A stretch of DNA of 33,381 bases from Helicobacteraceae bacterium (lineage in GTDB: Bacteria; Campylobacterota; Campylobacteria; Campylobacterales; Sulfurimonadaceae): contig JAQIBF010000003.1 in NCBI GenBank assembly GCA_027859195.1, positions 1 to 33,381 of the forward strand, given 5' to 3'. The notes beneath the pieces are model-generated. The model searched no databases and was not told the origin of the DNA. It was given only the letters and a program-made list of their open reading frames with translations. Positions 8,802 through 17,451 of this stretch are shown here, in pieces. Position 1 is the first letter of the stretch, and every line of letters begins with the position of its first letter. The position numbers and the translations under genes were made by a program.

Positions 8802-8961
8802 CAACTTTTTATTCGTAATATACTTTAGGGCTGCCCTTTGGTGTTACGAAGCTTATCTTCTCTCTGAATATATATTAGATTAGACTTACAGATTATTTAA
8901 CTTCCTACAATTTTTTTTTACCTTCAAACTAATTAAGTCACTAAACTGTAAACTTAGTTGT

Positions 8962-8967
8962 TAAAAT
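8962..8967 (+). promoter_or_regulatory. Possible -10 box upstream of fdhA
   Basis: TAAAAT lies 17 nt before a 16-codon upstream ORF and 66 nt before the fdhA start. It sits inside an AT-rich tract with a partial palindrome (CACTA at 8939-8943, TAGTG at 8967-8971). No clear -35 box is seen. Confidence 0.35.
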
Positions 8968-8983
8968 AGTGAGTAATACAATC

Positions 8984-9034
8984 ATGAAAGATTATATTGG
9001 TAACTATTTTAATTACCCAAATCAGGCAGAATAA
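8984..9034 (+). CDS. 16-codon upstream ORF overlapping the fdhA start
   Basis: ATG at 8984 opens a 16-codon frame encoding MKDYIGNYFNYPNQAE. Its TAA stop shares one base with the fdhA ATG (TAATG at 9032-9036). fdhA has no good ribosome-binding site of its own, so the arrangement looks like translational coupling or a leader peptide. It could also be the relic of a longer gene. Only a weak purine stretch (GTGAG) precedes it. No similarity is recognised. Confidence 0.35.
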   Translation: MKDYIGNYFNYPNQAE

Positions 9035-11103
9035 TGGATACAGAAACACAAGAGATAAACAGCGTATGTACGTATTGCGGGGTAGGGTGTGACATCGTTG
9101 GTGAAGTGCATAACAATAAGATCGTAAAGATCTTTGCATCCAAAGACGGGACTGTCTCACAGGGAAAACTCTGCATCAAAGGCAAATACGGGTTTGACTT
9201 CGTGACGTCTAAAAACCGTGTTACAGAACCTCGGATCAGAAAAAGCTTTTTAGAGAAAAATCCAGAGATCAGAGAGGTTGTAGCAGGTGCATTAAAAGAG
9301 CTTGATGATGTTTGGTACACAACGGACATTGACACGGCGACTACTGCGGCAACAATGAAGCTAAAAGAGATCCAGGAGAAGTACGGACGCCACTCTTTTG
9401 CAGCGATCGGCGGTGCAAGGACCTCGTGTGAAAGTGCCTATCTTTTTCAAAAGTTCACACGTCATACGATGAACTCTCCGCATGTTGACAACTGTGCACG
9501 TGTCTGCCACTCCCCTAGTTTGAAAGGGATGCGTCAAACGATCGGGGAGGGTGCTGCTACGAACCCGTATGATGACATTTATGATGCAGAGTTTATGGTC
9601 ATCATCGGTTCTAACACGACAGAAGCCCACCCTATAGTCTCCAACAGAATTGTTGATGTTGCGCAGACTAAAAACAACATTGCAGTGATCGATGTCCGTG
9701 AGATCAAACTGATGAAGTTTGCTAAACACAAGGTGATCATTCCTCACGAGGCAAACCTGCTTATTCTAAATATAATGGCCTATGTTATCTTAGAAGAAGA
9801 GCTGTACGACAAAGAGTTTATCGCGACCCGTACGAAGTGGTTTGAAGAGTACAAAGAGAAGATCTTGAATGATCCGTATGCGAATCCGGACTACTTTAAA
9901 GATGTTGAAGGGTATGAGTATCTGGTAAAACAGATCCCAAATGTTGCCCGCGAATATGCGGTTAAAAAATCTATGATCTTTTGGGGATTGGGTATTACAG
10001 AGCATCTTGACGGTTCCTACGCGGTTATGGCGATAACGCACTTGGCCCTTCTGACCGGTAATATTGGTAAACGCGGGGCAGGGTTGATGCCTCTTCGTGG
10101 ACAAAACAATGTTCAAGGCGCTTGTGATATGGGTTGTCTACCGTACTTTGACCCTGACTACCAAGTACCTAAAGAGGTGGGTCTGATGACGCCACAGCTG
10201 GTTGATGAGATGTTAGAGGGACGTTTGAAAGCTATTTTAAACATGGGTGAAGATATTACACACATCCATCCTAACCTAAACAAGATCGATAAAGCTTTTG
10301 AAAACTTGGAATTTCTGATGGTTCAAGAGATCATGATGAATGATGTTGCAAAACGTGCAGATATTGTTGTCGGTGTTAAATCAGCCTATGAAAAAACAGG
10401 TGTTTATGTCAATGCGATGCGTCGACTGCACCTCTCGCAACCGCTGGTACAGAGTGACCTTCCTGACGATTGGGAAGTCATTCAGATGCTGGATAACAAG
10501 ATGGGCGGTTCTTATGACTATAAGGACAGTTCTGAAGTGTGGGATGAAGTACGTGAGGTAGCCCACCGCCGTTTCAGCGGAGCGACCTATCTGAAGATGG
10601 AACGTCACCGAAAACGTGGACTACAATGGCCTGTTTATCATGAAGACACACCAATCCTGCACCTGTTGGACTTTAGAACGGATGACGGTTTGGGGCATTT
10701 TCATTATCACCAGTACAAAGTGCGCGGTCAGATCCAAGAGCTGAAAGATAATCGCTGCGAGGGTTATCACTTGACAACAGGGCGTACTTTGGCTCAGTAT
10801 AATAACGCGGCGCAGACAAAAGAGAGTGAAAAACTCAATAAGCGTTATGAAGAAGATGTCCTATTGGCAAATGAAGATGATGCGGCTGACTTTATAACAG
10901 AGTATGTCATCTTAAAAACTGAGAATGGGCAGACTGAACCACTAAAAGTCAAATTGACCGATAAGGTTAAACCAAAAACACTGTTTGTCACCTTTCACCA
11001 TGCTAAGTCACGTATCAATGCGATCTTTGGCGACAAATGTGATGAACTTATTTTAACGGCAGCATTTAAATCGATTAAAGTCGAAGTGATACCTGTTTAT
11101 TAG
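9034..11103 (+). CDS. fdhA: Formate dehydrogenase alpha subunit, cysteine form, cytoplasmic
   Basis: This 689-residue molybdopterin oxidoreductase oxidises formate to CO2. The N-terminal 4Fe-4S site is C12, C15, C19 and C47. The molybdenum ligand is C158 in NCARVCHSPS, with the catalytic histidine next to it (H159); selenoenzymes have selenocysteine at this position, and the codon here is TGC (9505-9507). The conserved arginine region MPLRGQNNVQGACDMG is present. There is no twin-arginine signal peptide, so it acts in the cytoplasm like FdhF or FDH-H. No beta, gamma or hydrogenase subunit genes are adjacent, so the electron acceptor is unknown. It lies between hom and yraN and is probably an insertion into a conserved block. 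Confidence 0.9.
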   Translation: MDTETQEINSVCTYCGVGCDIVGEVHNNKIVKIFASKDGTVSQGKLCIKGKYGFDFVTSKNRVTEPRIRKSFLEKNPEIREVVAGALKELDDVWYTTDIDTATTAATMKLKEIQEKYGRHSFAAIGGARTSCESAYLFQKFTRHTMNSPHVDNCARVCHSPSLKGMRQTIGEGAATNPYDDIYDAEFMVIIGSNTTEAHPIVSNRIVDVAQTKNNIAVIDVREIKLMKFAKHKVIIPHEANLLILNIMAYVILEEELYDKEFIATRTKWFEEYKEKILNDPYANPDYFKDVEGYEYLVKQIPNVAREYAVKKSMIFWGLGITEHLDGSYAVMAITHLALLTGNIGKRGAGLMPLRGQNNVQGACDMGCLPYFDPDYQVPKEVGLMTPQLVDEMLEGRLKAILNMGEDITHIHPNLNKIDKAFENLEFLMVQEIMMNDVAKRADIVVGVKSAYEKTGVYVNAMRRLHLSQPLVQSDLPDDWEVIQMLDNKMGGSYDYKDSSEVWDEVREVAHRRFSGATYLKMERHRKRGLQWPVYHEDTPILHLLDFRTDDGLGHFHYHQYKVRGQIQELKDNRCEGYHLTTGRTLAQYNNAAQTKESEKLNKRYEEDVLLANEDDAADFITEYVILKTENGQTEPLKVKLTDKVKPKTLFVTFHHAKSRINAIFGDKCDELILTAAFKSIKVEVIPVY

Positions 11104-11136
11104 GATTGAGTAAGAGAGATCAGACGGGAGGACGAA

Positions 11137-11466
11137 ATGAGTCGTGCCACGGGAACCATAGCTGAAGAGAAGGCCTGCCTCTATCTTCGTGAACAAGGTT
11201 TTGATATTGTAGATCGTAATGTCTACAGCAAGTTCGGCGAGATCGATATCATTGCGATTAAAGAAGAAGTGCTGCATTTTATTGAAGTGAAAAGCGGCAA
11301 TGATTACGCGTCCGCTGTTCAAAATATAACCCCGACAAAAATGCATCGTTTTTTACAGACGGTTGCAAGTTATCAAAAAAAACACCAGCTGGATATCGAT
11401 TATTGCATTGATGGCGTGATCGTCACACCGGAAAAAGTCACCCATTTGATCAATATCACTCTTTAA
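11137..11466 (+). CDS. YraN family protein (UPF0102), nuclease-like fold
   Basis: This 109-residue protein is a member of the small UPF0102/YraN family with a PD-(D/E)XK nuclease-like core: GEIDIIA at 34-40 and IEVKSG at 49-54. The biological role is not established. The ATG at 11137 is preceded by GGGAGG at good spacing. It starts 33 nt after fdhA and may be cotranscribed with it. trxA follows after a gap containing its own promoters. Confidence 0.9.
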   Translation: MSRATGTIAEEKACLYLREQGFDIVDRNVYSKFGEIDIIAIKEEVLHFIEVKSGNDYASAVQNITPTKMHRFLQTVASYQKKHQLDIDYCIDGVIVTPEKVTHLINITL

Positions 11467-11513
11467 GTAAATCTTGACCTAATCTTAAATAAATGAAATA
11501 ATTTGAACACGTA

Positions 11514-11542
11514 TTGATTACTGTTTTTAAATAAGATAAAAT
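11514..11542 (+). promoter_or_regulatory. Candidate distal promoter of trxA
   Basis: TTGATT (11514-11519), a 17-nt spacer and TAAAAT (11537-11542) form a sigma-70-like promoter about 120 nt upstream of trxA. Confidence 0.5.
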
Positions 11543-11632
11543 TTCTCCGATTTATATCTCAGAAAGTAACACGATTATAGGTTTTAACATGGACTTATAG
11601 TATATGTAAAGAAAAGTTAACTGATGAAGAGA

Positions 11633-11638
11633 TATAAT
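11633..11638 (+). promoter_or_regulatory. -10 box of the proximal trxA promoter
   Basis: A consensus TATAAT lies 31 nt before the trxA ATG, without a clear -35 box. An AAGAGG ribosome-binding site follows. Together with the distal promoter it suggests two start points for trxA. Confidence 0.55.
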
Positions 11639-11669
11639 ACTTAAACTAATTCAAACAAGAGGTAATATT

Positions 11670-11987
11670 ATGGCTAAATATATTGAATCAACATCTGCAG
11701 ATTTCGACGCAACCATCGCTGAAGGCGTATCAATGGTAGACTTTTTGGCACCATGGTGTGGGCCTTGTCGTATGATTGCACCTGTAGTTGAAGAACTAGC
11801 AGAAGATTTTGACGGTAAAGCTAAAATCGTTAAAGTAAACACAGACGAAGAGCAAGACATTGCAGTTAAATATGGTGTCCGTTCTATTCCAACTATCATC
11901 TTTTTCAAAGATGGTGTTCAAGTAGACACTATGGTTGGTGCAGCTTCTAAAGATGCATTCGCAGCAAAGATCAACGGTCTTTTATAA
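11670..11987 (+). CDS. trxA: Thioredoxin
   Basis: Thioredoxin 1 reduces protein disulfides in the cytoplasm and is itself reduced by TrxB. The 105-residue protein has the canonical WCGPC motif at 29-33 and the cis-proline region IPTIIFF. The start has an AAGAGG ribosome-binding site. It is separated from trxB by 289 nt that contain a structured element beginning at the trxA stop codon, so part of the transcription may end there. Confidence 0.98.
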   Translation: MAKYIESTSADFDATIAEGVSMVDFLAPWCGPCRMIAPVVEELAEDFDGKAKIVKVNTDEEQDIAVKYGVRSIPTIIFFKDGVQVDTMVGAASKDAFAAKINGLL

Positions 11988-12094
11988 AAAGTTCTAGCTT
12001 CGGCGCAATTTGCACCGGAGTTCACCGCTCGATGTACAAACGTACACCTTCGAGTTCATATGCGGCGCAACTTACACCAAATCTAAAACTTTTT
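11986..12094 (+). repeat. Structured 3' element, copy A (after trxA)
   Basis: The element starts inside the trxA stop codon. An outer stem pairs AAAAAGTT with AACTTTTT at 12087-12094. An inner arm pairs CTCGA and TGTAC with GTACA and TCGAG around an AAAC loop. It shares with the element after gmk the motifs GTTCYAGCTTC near the 5' end, TTGCACC, and AYACYAAATCT followed by AAAC near the 3' end. The length is also alike (109 and 110 nt). Because it ends in a T-run it could act as a terminator or 3'-end stabiliser. The rest of the gap to trxB shows no gene. Confidence 0.6.
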
Positions 12095-12276
12095 ACTATA
12101 CTCGGTTTGTCACTGCTTCACTCGACATACGTAACCACACTCACAATTCTTTACTAACAACCATTCTTTATCTAATCTTATCAATCTGTTTTACAAAGAG
12201 ACTCTTTATTACTAAATGGGTATTATTTTAGAGAAAATATAAACTATATTTTATTTTTGCTTAACAAGGAACAGAT

Positions 12277-13227
12277 ATGTTAGATTGTGCGATTATTGGT
12301 GGTGGACCAGCGGGATTGACAGCCGGTTTGTATACAACACGTGGCGGTTTGGCAAATGTAACAATGTTTGAAAAAGGCATGCCTGGCGGTCAGATCACCG
12401 GCAGTTCAGAGATTGAAAACTATCCGGGTGTGACGGGTGAAATAACAGGGATGGATCTGATGATGCCATGGCCTGAGCAGTGTCAGCGTTTTGGTTTAAA
12501 GCATGCTATGGTTGAAGTCATGAAAGTCGATCACAATGATGACGGTAGTTTTACAATTCACAAGGGTGACGGGACAAGTGAAGATGCCTTGTCGGTGATC
12601 ATTGCGACAGGTTCAACACCAAAACGTGCTGGATTTAAAGGCGAAGATGAGCTGTTTGGAAAAGGCGTTTCGACATGTGCAACATGCGACGGCTTTTTCT
12701 ACAAAGGTAAAGAAGTTGCTGTTATCGGCGGTGGTGATACCGCGTTAGAAGAGGCAGTTTACCTCTCCAATATCTGCTCTAAAGTCTATATCGTACACCG
12801 TCGTGAAACGTTTAGAGCTGCACCAAACACAATCAAGCGTGTTATGGATACGGAAAATATTGAATTGATTTTAAATGCAACACCAGAAGAAGTGTATGGC
12901 GACAAGATGGGTGTAAACGGCATCAAAATCAACACACCGGAAGGTTTGCTTGATCTTCAAGTCCCAGGTGTATTTACCTTTGTCGGTATGAATGTCAACA
13001 ACGATGTTCTAAAAAAAGAAGACGGGACGTTTATCTGTGACGTAAATGAAGCAGGTGAGGTGATCGTTAATCTTCGTATGCGGACATCAGTTCCAGGTCT
13101 TTATGCGGCAGGTGATATTCGTATTGATGCTCCAAAGCAGGTTGTCGCGGCAGCCGGTGACGGCGCTGTTGCAGCCGTTAATGTCATCCCTTATGTGGAT
13201 GAAGTCAAAAACAGTAGAGAGAAATAG
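12277..13227 (+). CDS. trxB: Thioredoxin reductase
   Basis: TrxB uses NADPH and FAD to reduce thioredoxin. The 316-residue protein has the FAD-binding GGGPAG at 8-13, the redox-active CATC at 134-137 and the NADPH-binding [10 protein letters not shown] near 151-160. The C-terminal FAD motif GLYAAGDIR is present. AAGGA precedes the ATG. dapB begins directly after its stop codon. The trxA-trxB order is as I recall in H. pylori and C. jejuni. Confidence 0.97.
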   Translation: MLDCAIIGGGPAGLTAGLYTTRGGLANVTMFEKGMPGGQITGSSEIENYPGVTGEITGMDLMMPWPEQCQRFGLKHAMVEVMKVDHNDDGSFTIHKGDGTSEDALSVIIATGSTPKRAGFKGEDELFGKGVSTCATCDGFFYKGKEVAVIGGGDTALEEAVYLSNICSKVYIVHRRETFRAAPNTIKRVMDTENIELILNATPEEVYGDKMGVNGIKINTPEGLLDLQVPGVFTFVGMNVNNDVLKKEDGTFICDVNEAGEVIVNLRMRTSVPGLYAAGDIRIDAPKQVVAAAGDGAVAAVNVIPYVDEVKNSREK

Positions 13228-13995
13228 ATGATTAAAGTAGGTGTGTATGGGGCTAGTGGTCGAGTTGGCCGTCTTTTAATTGACGATCTGGCAAAGACGG
13301 AAGGTATGGAACTTGCTGTAATCCATATTCGTAAAGAGCTGAGTTTTCCATTGGCAGATGGTATTACAGTGACGAATGATGCAGCGGCATTTTTAGAAAA
13401 ATGTGAGATTGTCATTGACTTCTCTCTGCCCGAAGCCGCGCAGATTCTTTTCGAAGAGGCTTTGAAAAACCCAAAACCGATTGTCTCTGGAACAACGGGT
13501 TTTGATACACATCAACTCAACCTTCTCAAGACGGTCAGTGAGCAGATGCCTGTTCTTCATGCTACTAACATGTCATTAGGCGTAGCGATGTTAAGCAAGC
13601 TTGTCAACATGGCAGCAAAAAAACTCGATGGCTTCGATATAGAAGTCGTAGAAATGCACCACCGTCATAAAAAAGATGCACCCAGCGGAACAGCTTTAAC
13701 ACTGGCTGAATCTGCAGCAGCAGGTCGTGGACTGGATTTGGATCGTGTACGTGTCAGTGGACGTAACGGTAATATTGGTGAACGTACAGAAGATGAAATC
13801 GCGGTGATGGCTCTTCGGGGTGGTGATATTGTCGGTCGTCACACGGTTGGTTTTTACAATGATGGTGAATTTATCGAACTCAATCACACAGCGACAAGTC
13901 GTAACACCTTCTCTAAAGGTGCGATTCGTGCGGCACGATGGTTGATATCAAAAGAGAGCGGACTGTACAGTATTGCTGACTGTTTAGAACTATAA
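13228..13995 (+). CDS. dapB: 4-hydroxy-tetrahydrodipicolinate reductase
   Basis: DapB catalyses the NAD(P)H-dependent reduction in the diaminopimelate/lysine pathway, feeding peptidoglycan synthesis. The 255-residue protein has the nucleotide-binding GASGRVG at 8-14, SGTTGF near 87 and the substrate motif HHRHKKDAPSGTA at 144-156. The ATG directly abuts the trxB TAG, so the two are one operon, and purF follows after 10 nt. Confidence 0.97.
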   Translation: MIKVGVYGASGRVGRLLIDDLAKTEGMELAVIHIRKELSFPLADGITVTNDAAAFLEKCEIVIDFSLPEAAQILFEEALKNPKPIVSGTTGFDTHQLNLLKTVSEQMPVLHATNMSLGVAMLSKLVNMAAKKLDGFDIEVVEMHHRHKKDAPSGTALTLAESAAAGRGLDLDRVRVSGRNGNIGERTEDEIAVMALRGGDIVGRHTVGFYNDGEFIELNHTATSRNTFSKGAIRAARWLISKESGLYSIADCLEL

Positions 13996-14005
13996 GAGGA
14001 ATATT

Positions 14006-15358
14006 ATGCGCGAAGATATAAATGAGAAATGTGCGGTTGTTGGGATTTTTAATCATGAAGAGGCGTCTAAATTAGCCTATTTTTCTCTACATGCTTTACA
14101 GCATCGTGGACAAGAAGCTGCCGGGATCAGTTCAGGTGACGGTAAACGCCTTCATACGATCAAAGACCGCGGTCTTGTGACACAGGTCTTTAATGAGCAG
14201 AAACTGGAAACGCTTAAAGGGCATATGGCGATCGGTCATACCCGTTATTCTACGGCAGGCGATGACTCTATTTTAGATGCACAGCCGGTGCATGCCAATT
14301 ATGATCTTGGACAACTTTCTATTGTGCATAACGGCAATTTTACGAATCACACAGAGGTGCGTCAAGAGCTGATCACACAAGGTGCTATTTTTCAAAGTTC
14401 GATGGACACAGAGAACCTTATTCACCTTATAGCCAGAAGTGAGCAAAAGAAGTTAAAAGATCGTATTGTAGATGCAGTGAAAAAAATCGAAGGTGCCTAC
14501 TCTTTAGTCTTTTTAAGCCGAACTAAGATGTTCGCTATGCGTGACCGCTTTGGTTTCCGTCCACTCAGTCTAGGTAAAGTTGGTGACGGTTATGTCGTCG
14601 CTTCCGAGACGTGTGCATTTGACCTTATTGGGGCAGAATACATTCGTGAAGTTGAACCCGGAGAGCTGTTGATCTTTGAAAAAGGAAAAGAGCCGCAGTC
14701 GATCAAAGTCTTTGATGCGACACCAAAACATTGTATCTTTGAATATGTCTATTTTGCCCGTCCAGATTCACAGGTCTATGGCCAAAATGTCTATCAAAAA
14801 CGTAAAAACATGGGTGTAGAACTGGCAAAAGAGCAGCCGGTTGAAGCTGACATGGTTGTACCTGTTCCTGATGGCGGTGTCCCATCTGCTATCGGTTATT
14901 CTCAAGAGAGCGGTATTCCTTTTGAGATGGGTATTATGCGTAACCACTATATTGGCCGTACCTTTATCGAACCGACGCAAGAGATGCGTGATCTGAAAGT
15001 AAAGATGAAACTTTCTCCTATTACTGATCTTATTAAGGGAAAACGAATTATTGTCATTGACGACTCTATCGTTCGCGGTACGACCTCTCGTCGTATTATT
15101 AGAATGTTAAAAGAGGCTGGGGCGGCTGAAGTCCACATGCGTATATCAAGCCCTCCGACAACTAATCCATGTTTTTATGGGGTAGATACGCCAGACAAAG
15201 ACAAACTGATCGCAGCTAACATGAGCAACCAAGAGATCTGTGATTACATCGAGGCTGACTCGCTTGCTTACCTTAGCAACGAGGCGTTGATGCGCAGTGT
15301 TCACTCTACCGGTGACAACTACTGTACAGCCTGTTTTACCGGCGACTACATCGTTTAA
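14006..15358 (+). CDS. purF: Amidophosphoribosyltransferase
   Basis: PurF makes 5-phosphoribosylamine from PRPP and glutamine, the first step of purine synthesis. The 450-residue protein begins with an 8-residue propeptide before the nucleophile C9. GHTRYSTAGD follows in the glutaminase domain, and VIDDSIVRGTTS is the PRPP loop. Cysteines in the HCIFEYVYFARPDS, PCFYGVD and YCTACF regions match the four 4Fe-4S ligands of the Bacillus-type enzyme. It is therefore probably the iron-sulfur, oxygen-sensitive and self-processing form. AGAGGA precedes the ATG. Confidence 0.96.
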   Translation: MREDINEKCAVVGIFNHEEASKLAYFSLHALQHRGQEAAGISSGDGKRLHTIKDRGLVTQVFNEQKLETLKGHMAIGHTRYSTAGDDSILDAQPVHANYDLGQLSIVHNGNFTNHTEVRQELITQGAIFQSSMDTENLIHLIARSEQKKLKDRIVDAVKKIEGAYSLVFLSRTKMFAMRDRFGFRPLSLGKVGDGYVVASETCAFDLIGAEYIREVEPGELLIFEKGKEPQSIKVFDATPKHCIFEYVYFARPDSQVYGQNVYQKRKNMGVELAKEQPVEADMVVPVPDGGVPSAIGYSQESGIPFEMGIMRNHYIGRTFIEPTQEMRDLKVKMKLSPITDLIKGKRIIVIDDSIVRGTTSRRIIRMLKEAGAAEVHMRISSPPTTNPCFYGVDTPDKDKLIAANMSNQEICDYIEADSLAYLSNEALMRSVHSTGDNYCTACFTGDYIV

Positions 15359-15370
15359 CAGGTTTAAGAT

Positions 15371-16336
15371 TTGAAAACTGAACAGATTTTTACGTATGGT
15401 GCCTATTTGCGCAATAGCTTTGGCGAAAAAGTGTATAAAGTCGGTATCAATATATCAGGGTTTACCTGTCCAAATATTGATGGGACGGTTGCAAAAGGCG
15501 GGTGTACTTTTTGCGAAAATGAGTCTTTCAGTGCCAGTACCGATGACGTTAAAGAGCTAAAAGGTTTTTACCTTAATCTTGATTCAAAAGAGAACCCATT
15601 TCTTGATAAACAGCTGCTTCAGCTCCAGATGCAGTTTGATGCGCTGAGTGCACGACTGCGTCGGGAATATGGTGCGACAAAGTTCTTAGTCTATTTCCAG
15701 TCCTTTACCAATACCTATGCGCCGTTCGATACCTTAAAAACGCTCTATGAGAAAGCACTCTCTTTTGATGATGTCGTCGGTCTTAGTATCGGGACACGTT
15801 CTGATTCTATTACAGAAGAGACACTTGAGTATTTAGCAGAATTAGCGACTAAAAAAGAGATCTGGATCGAATTTGGTATTCAGTCGATATATGATGAGAC
15901 CTTAGATCGGATCAACCGTGGGCACGATTCACAAAATGTGAAAGAGTGGATCGGAAAGTCTAAAAAAGCGGGCCTACATGTCTGCGGGCATCTTATCTTC
16001 GGTCTGCCGGGTGAAGATAAAAAGATGATGCTGGAGACAGCCAGAGAAGCTTACTCTTGGGGTATAGATTCAGTAAAATACCACTCTCTTTATGTTGTGA
16101 AAAGAACAGCGCTTGCCAATGAATACGCCCGCGGTGAATTCATACCTATTAGTGAAGATGATTATCTTGATGTCTTGGTACAAGCGCTGCAGATGAAACC
16201 GGACAACGTCAGTGTGCAGCGTATGACAGCAGGGATCAATGATAGCAGCCTTATTTCACCGGATTGGTGTCGTGATAAAAATCAGCAGATGAAAAACATT
16301 AATGCAGCGTTGAAGAAGGTTGGTCTGAAGTATTAA
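15371..16336 (+). CDS. TIGR01212 (YhcC-type) radical SAM protein
   Basis: This 321-residue radical SAM protein has the cluster cysteines C33, C45 and C48, a spacing (CX11CX2C) typical of the TIGR01212/YhcC group. The family has no firmly assigned reaction that I can state. The TTG start at 15371 lies 12 nt after purF and gives the family N-terminus (MKTEQIFTYGAYLR). The GLPGEDKKMML segment and the IEFGIQS segment are conserved in the radical SAM barrel. Confidence 0.88.
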   Translation: MKTEQIFTYGAYLRNSFGEKVYKVGINISGFTCPNIDGTVAKGGCTFCENESFSASTDDVKELKGFYLNLDSKENPFLDKQLLQLQMQFDALSARLRREYGATKFLVYFQSFTNTYAPFDTLKTLYEKALSFDDVVGLSIGTRSDSITEETLEYLAELATKKEIWIEFGIQSIYDETLDRINRGHDSQNVKEWIGKSKKAGLHVCGHLIFGLPGEDKKMMLETAREAYSWGIDSVKYHSLYVVKRTALANEYARGEFIPISEDDYLDVLVQALQMKPDNVSVQRMTAGINDSSLISPDWCRDKNQQMKNINAALKKVGLKY

Positions 16337-16381
16337 AAAAAGTTCCAACCTTTCAGCTGTGGGACATTGGTCAACTTTTTT
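16337..16381 (+). terminator. Hairpin with T-run after the radical SAM gene
   Basis: Directly after the stop codon, AAAAAGTT plus CCAA pairs with TTGG and AACTTTTTT, with a 2-nt bulge and a loop of about 18 nt. The 3' arm ends in a T-run, as in an intrinsic terminator. The 5' side (GTTCCA, then TTTCAGC) loosely resembles the elements after trxA and gmk. The following 16382-16486 stretch holds only AT-rich promoter-like sequence. Confidence 0.5.
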
Positions 16382-16499
16382 GTAGCGTAGCAAAAAAAAT
16401 GGAGCTGTGCCCCTCTCCAATGAGCCCGCATAATTAACAAGAAGCTAATCACATTTTAGTTAAAATCAACCACATTATATAAAATTAGGAATGCACATT

Positions 16500-17417
16500 A
16501 TGGATGCAGCAAAAACTATTTGGATGAACGGTAAATTCATTCCCTGGGGTGAAGCTAAAACTCACGTACTTTCACACACTATTCACTATGGAAATGGTGT
16601 TATTGAGGGTACTAAAGCGTATAAGACAGAGAAAGGGTATGCTATTTTTCGTTTGAATGACCATACAAAACGTCTTTTAGAATCGGCGAAAATGACACTG
16701 ATCAAAATCCCTTATACTGTGGAAGAACTCAACAAGGCACAGATCGAACTTGTACGCAAGAATGAGTTTACAGGTGACAATGTCTATATTCGTCCTTTTG
16801 CTTTTTTAGGTTATGGCGTTATGGGTGTTTATCACAAAGACGCACCTGTTGAGACTGTCCTCGCAGCTTGGGAATGGGGTGCGTATCTTGGTGAAGAGGG
16901 GCTTAAGCATGGAATTCGTCTAAAGATCTCTTCTATCAACCGTCCTTCTAATACATCCAATATGGGTAAGGCAAAAGCGACCGCCAACTACCTTAACTCT
17001 CAGATGGCAAAATATGAAGCGATTGAGTGCGGTTATGATGAAGGACTTTTGCTTGATGATCAAGGCTATGTTGCTGAGGCAACCGGTGCATCTTTCTTCA
17101 TGATCCGTGAGGGTAAGTTGGTCACACCGCCTAATGACAACTCTTTAGAATCAATTACGCAGAAGATGGTTATTGAGATGGCGGAAGACATGGGTATTGA
17201 GGTCGTCCGTCGACGTATCACACGCGAAGAACTTTACGTCGCAGATGAGGCCTTTTTAACAGGTACTGCTGCTGAAGTCACCCCTGTGCGTGACATTGAC
17301 GGACGTATCGTAGGTTCAGGTTCACGTGGACCTATCACGGAAAAAATCCAGAGTGGTTATTTTGATATGGTCTTTGGGCGCAATCCCAAATACGAGCACT
17401 ATTTAACATATGTTTAA
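16500..17417 (+). CDS. ilvE: Branched-chain amino acid aminotransferase
   Basis: IlvE transfers the amino group between glutamate and branched-chain 2-oxoacids, a PLP-dependent last step of valine, leucine and isoleucine synthesis. The 305-residue protein is a fold-type IV aminotransferase: NGVIEGTKAYKT, the PLP lysine in KATANYLNS, EATGASFFM, and LTGTAAEVTPV. AGGA at 16487-16490 lies 9 nt before the ATG at 16500 but directly abuts an in-frame ATG at 16491, so 16500 is chosen. The stop overlaps the longest possible frame of the SPFH gene. Confidence 0.95.
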   Translation: MDAAKTIWMNGKFIPWGEAKTHVLSHTIHYGNGVIEGTKAYKTEKGYAIFRLNDHTKRLLESAKMTLIKIPYTVEELNKAQIELVRKNEFTGDNVYIRPFAFLGYGVMGVYHKDAPVETVLAAWEWGAYLGEEGLKHGIRLKISSINRPSNTSNMGKAKATANYLNSQMAKYEAIECGYDEGLLLDDQGYVAEATGASFFMIREGKLVTPPNDNSLESITQKMVIEMAEDMGIEVVRRRITREELYVADEAFLTGTAAEVTPVRDIDGRIVGSGSRGPITEKIQSGYFDMVFGRNPKYEHYLTYV

Positions 17418-17451
17418 TATGACGAAAAAAATCTTAGAAAACGGAGTCTTA

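Noticed and set aside
9361-10116. Long minus-strand frames opposite fdhA
   Set aside because: They are antisense shadows of a clearly coding gene, with no domain or start signal.
12010-12231. 73-codon frame between trxA and trxB
   Set aside because: It lies in the structured element and AT-rich sequence, with no ribosome-binding site and an atypical composition.
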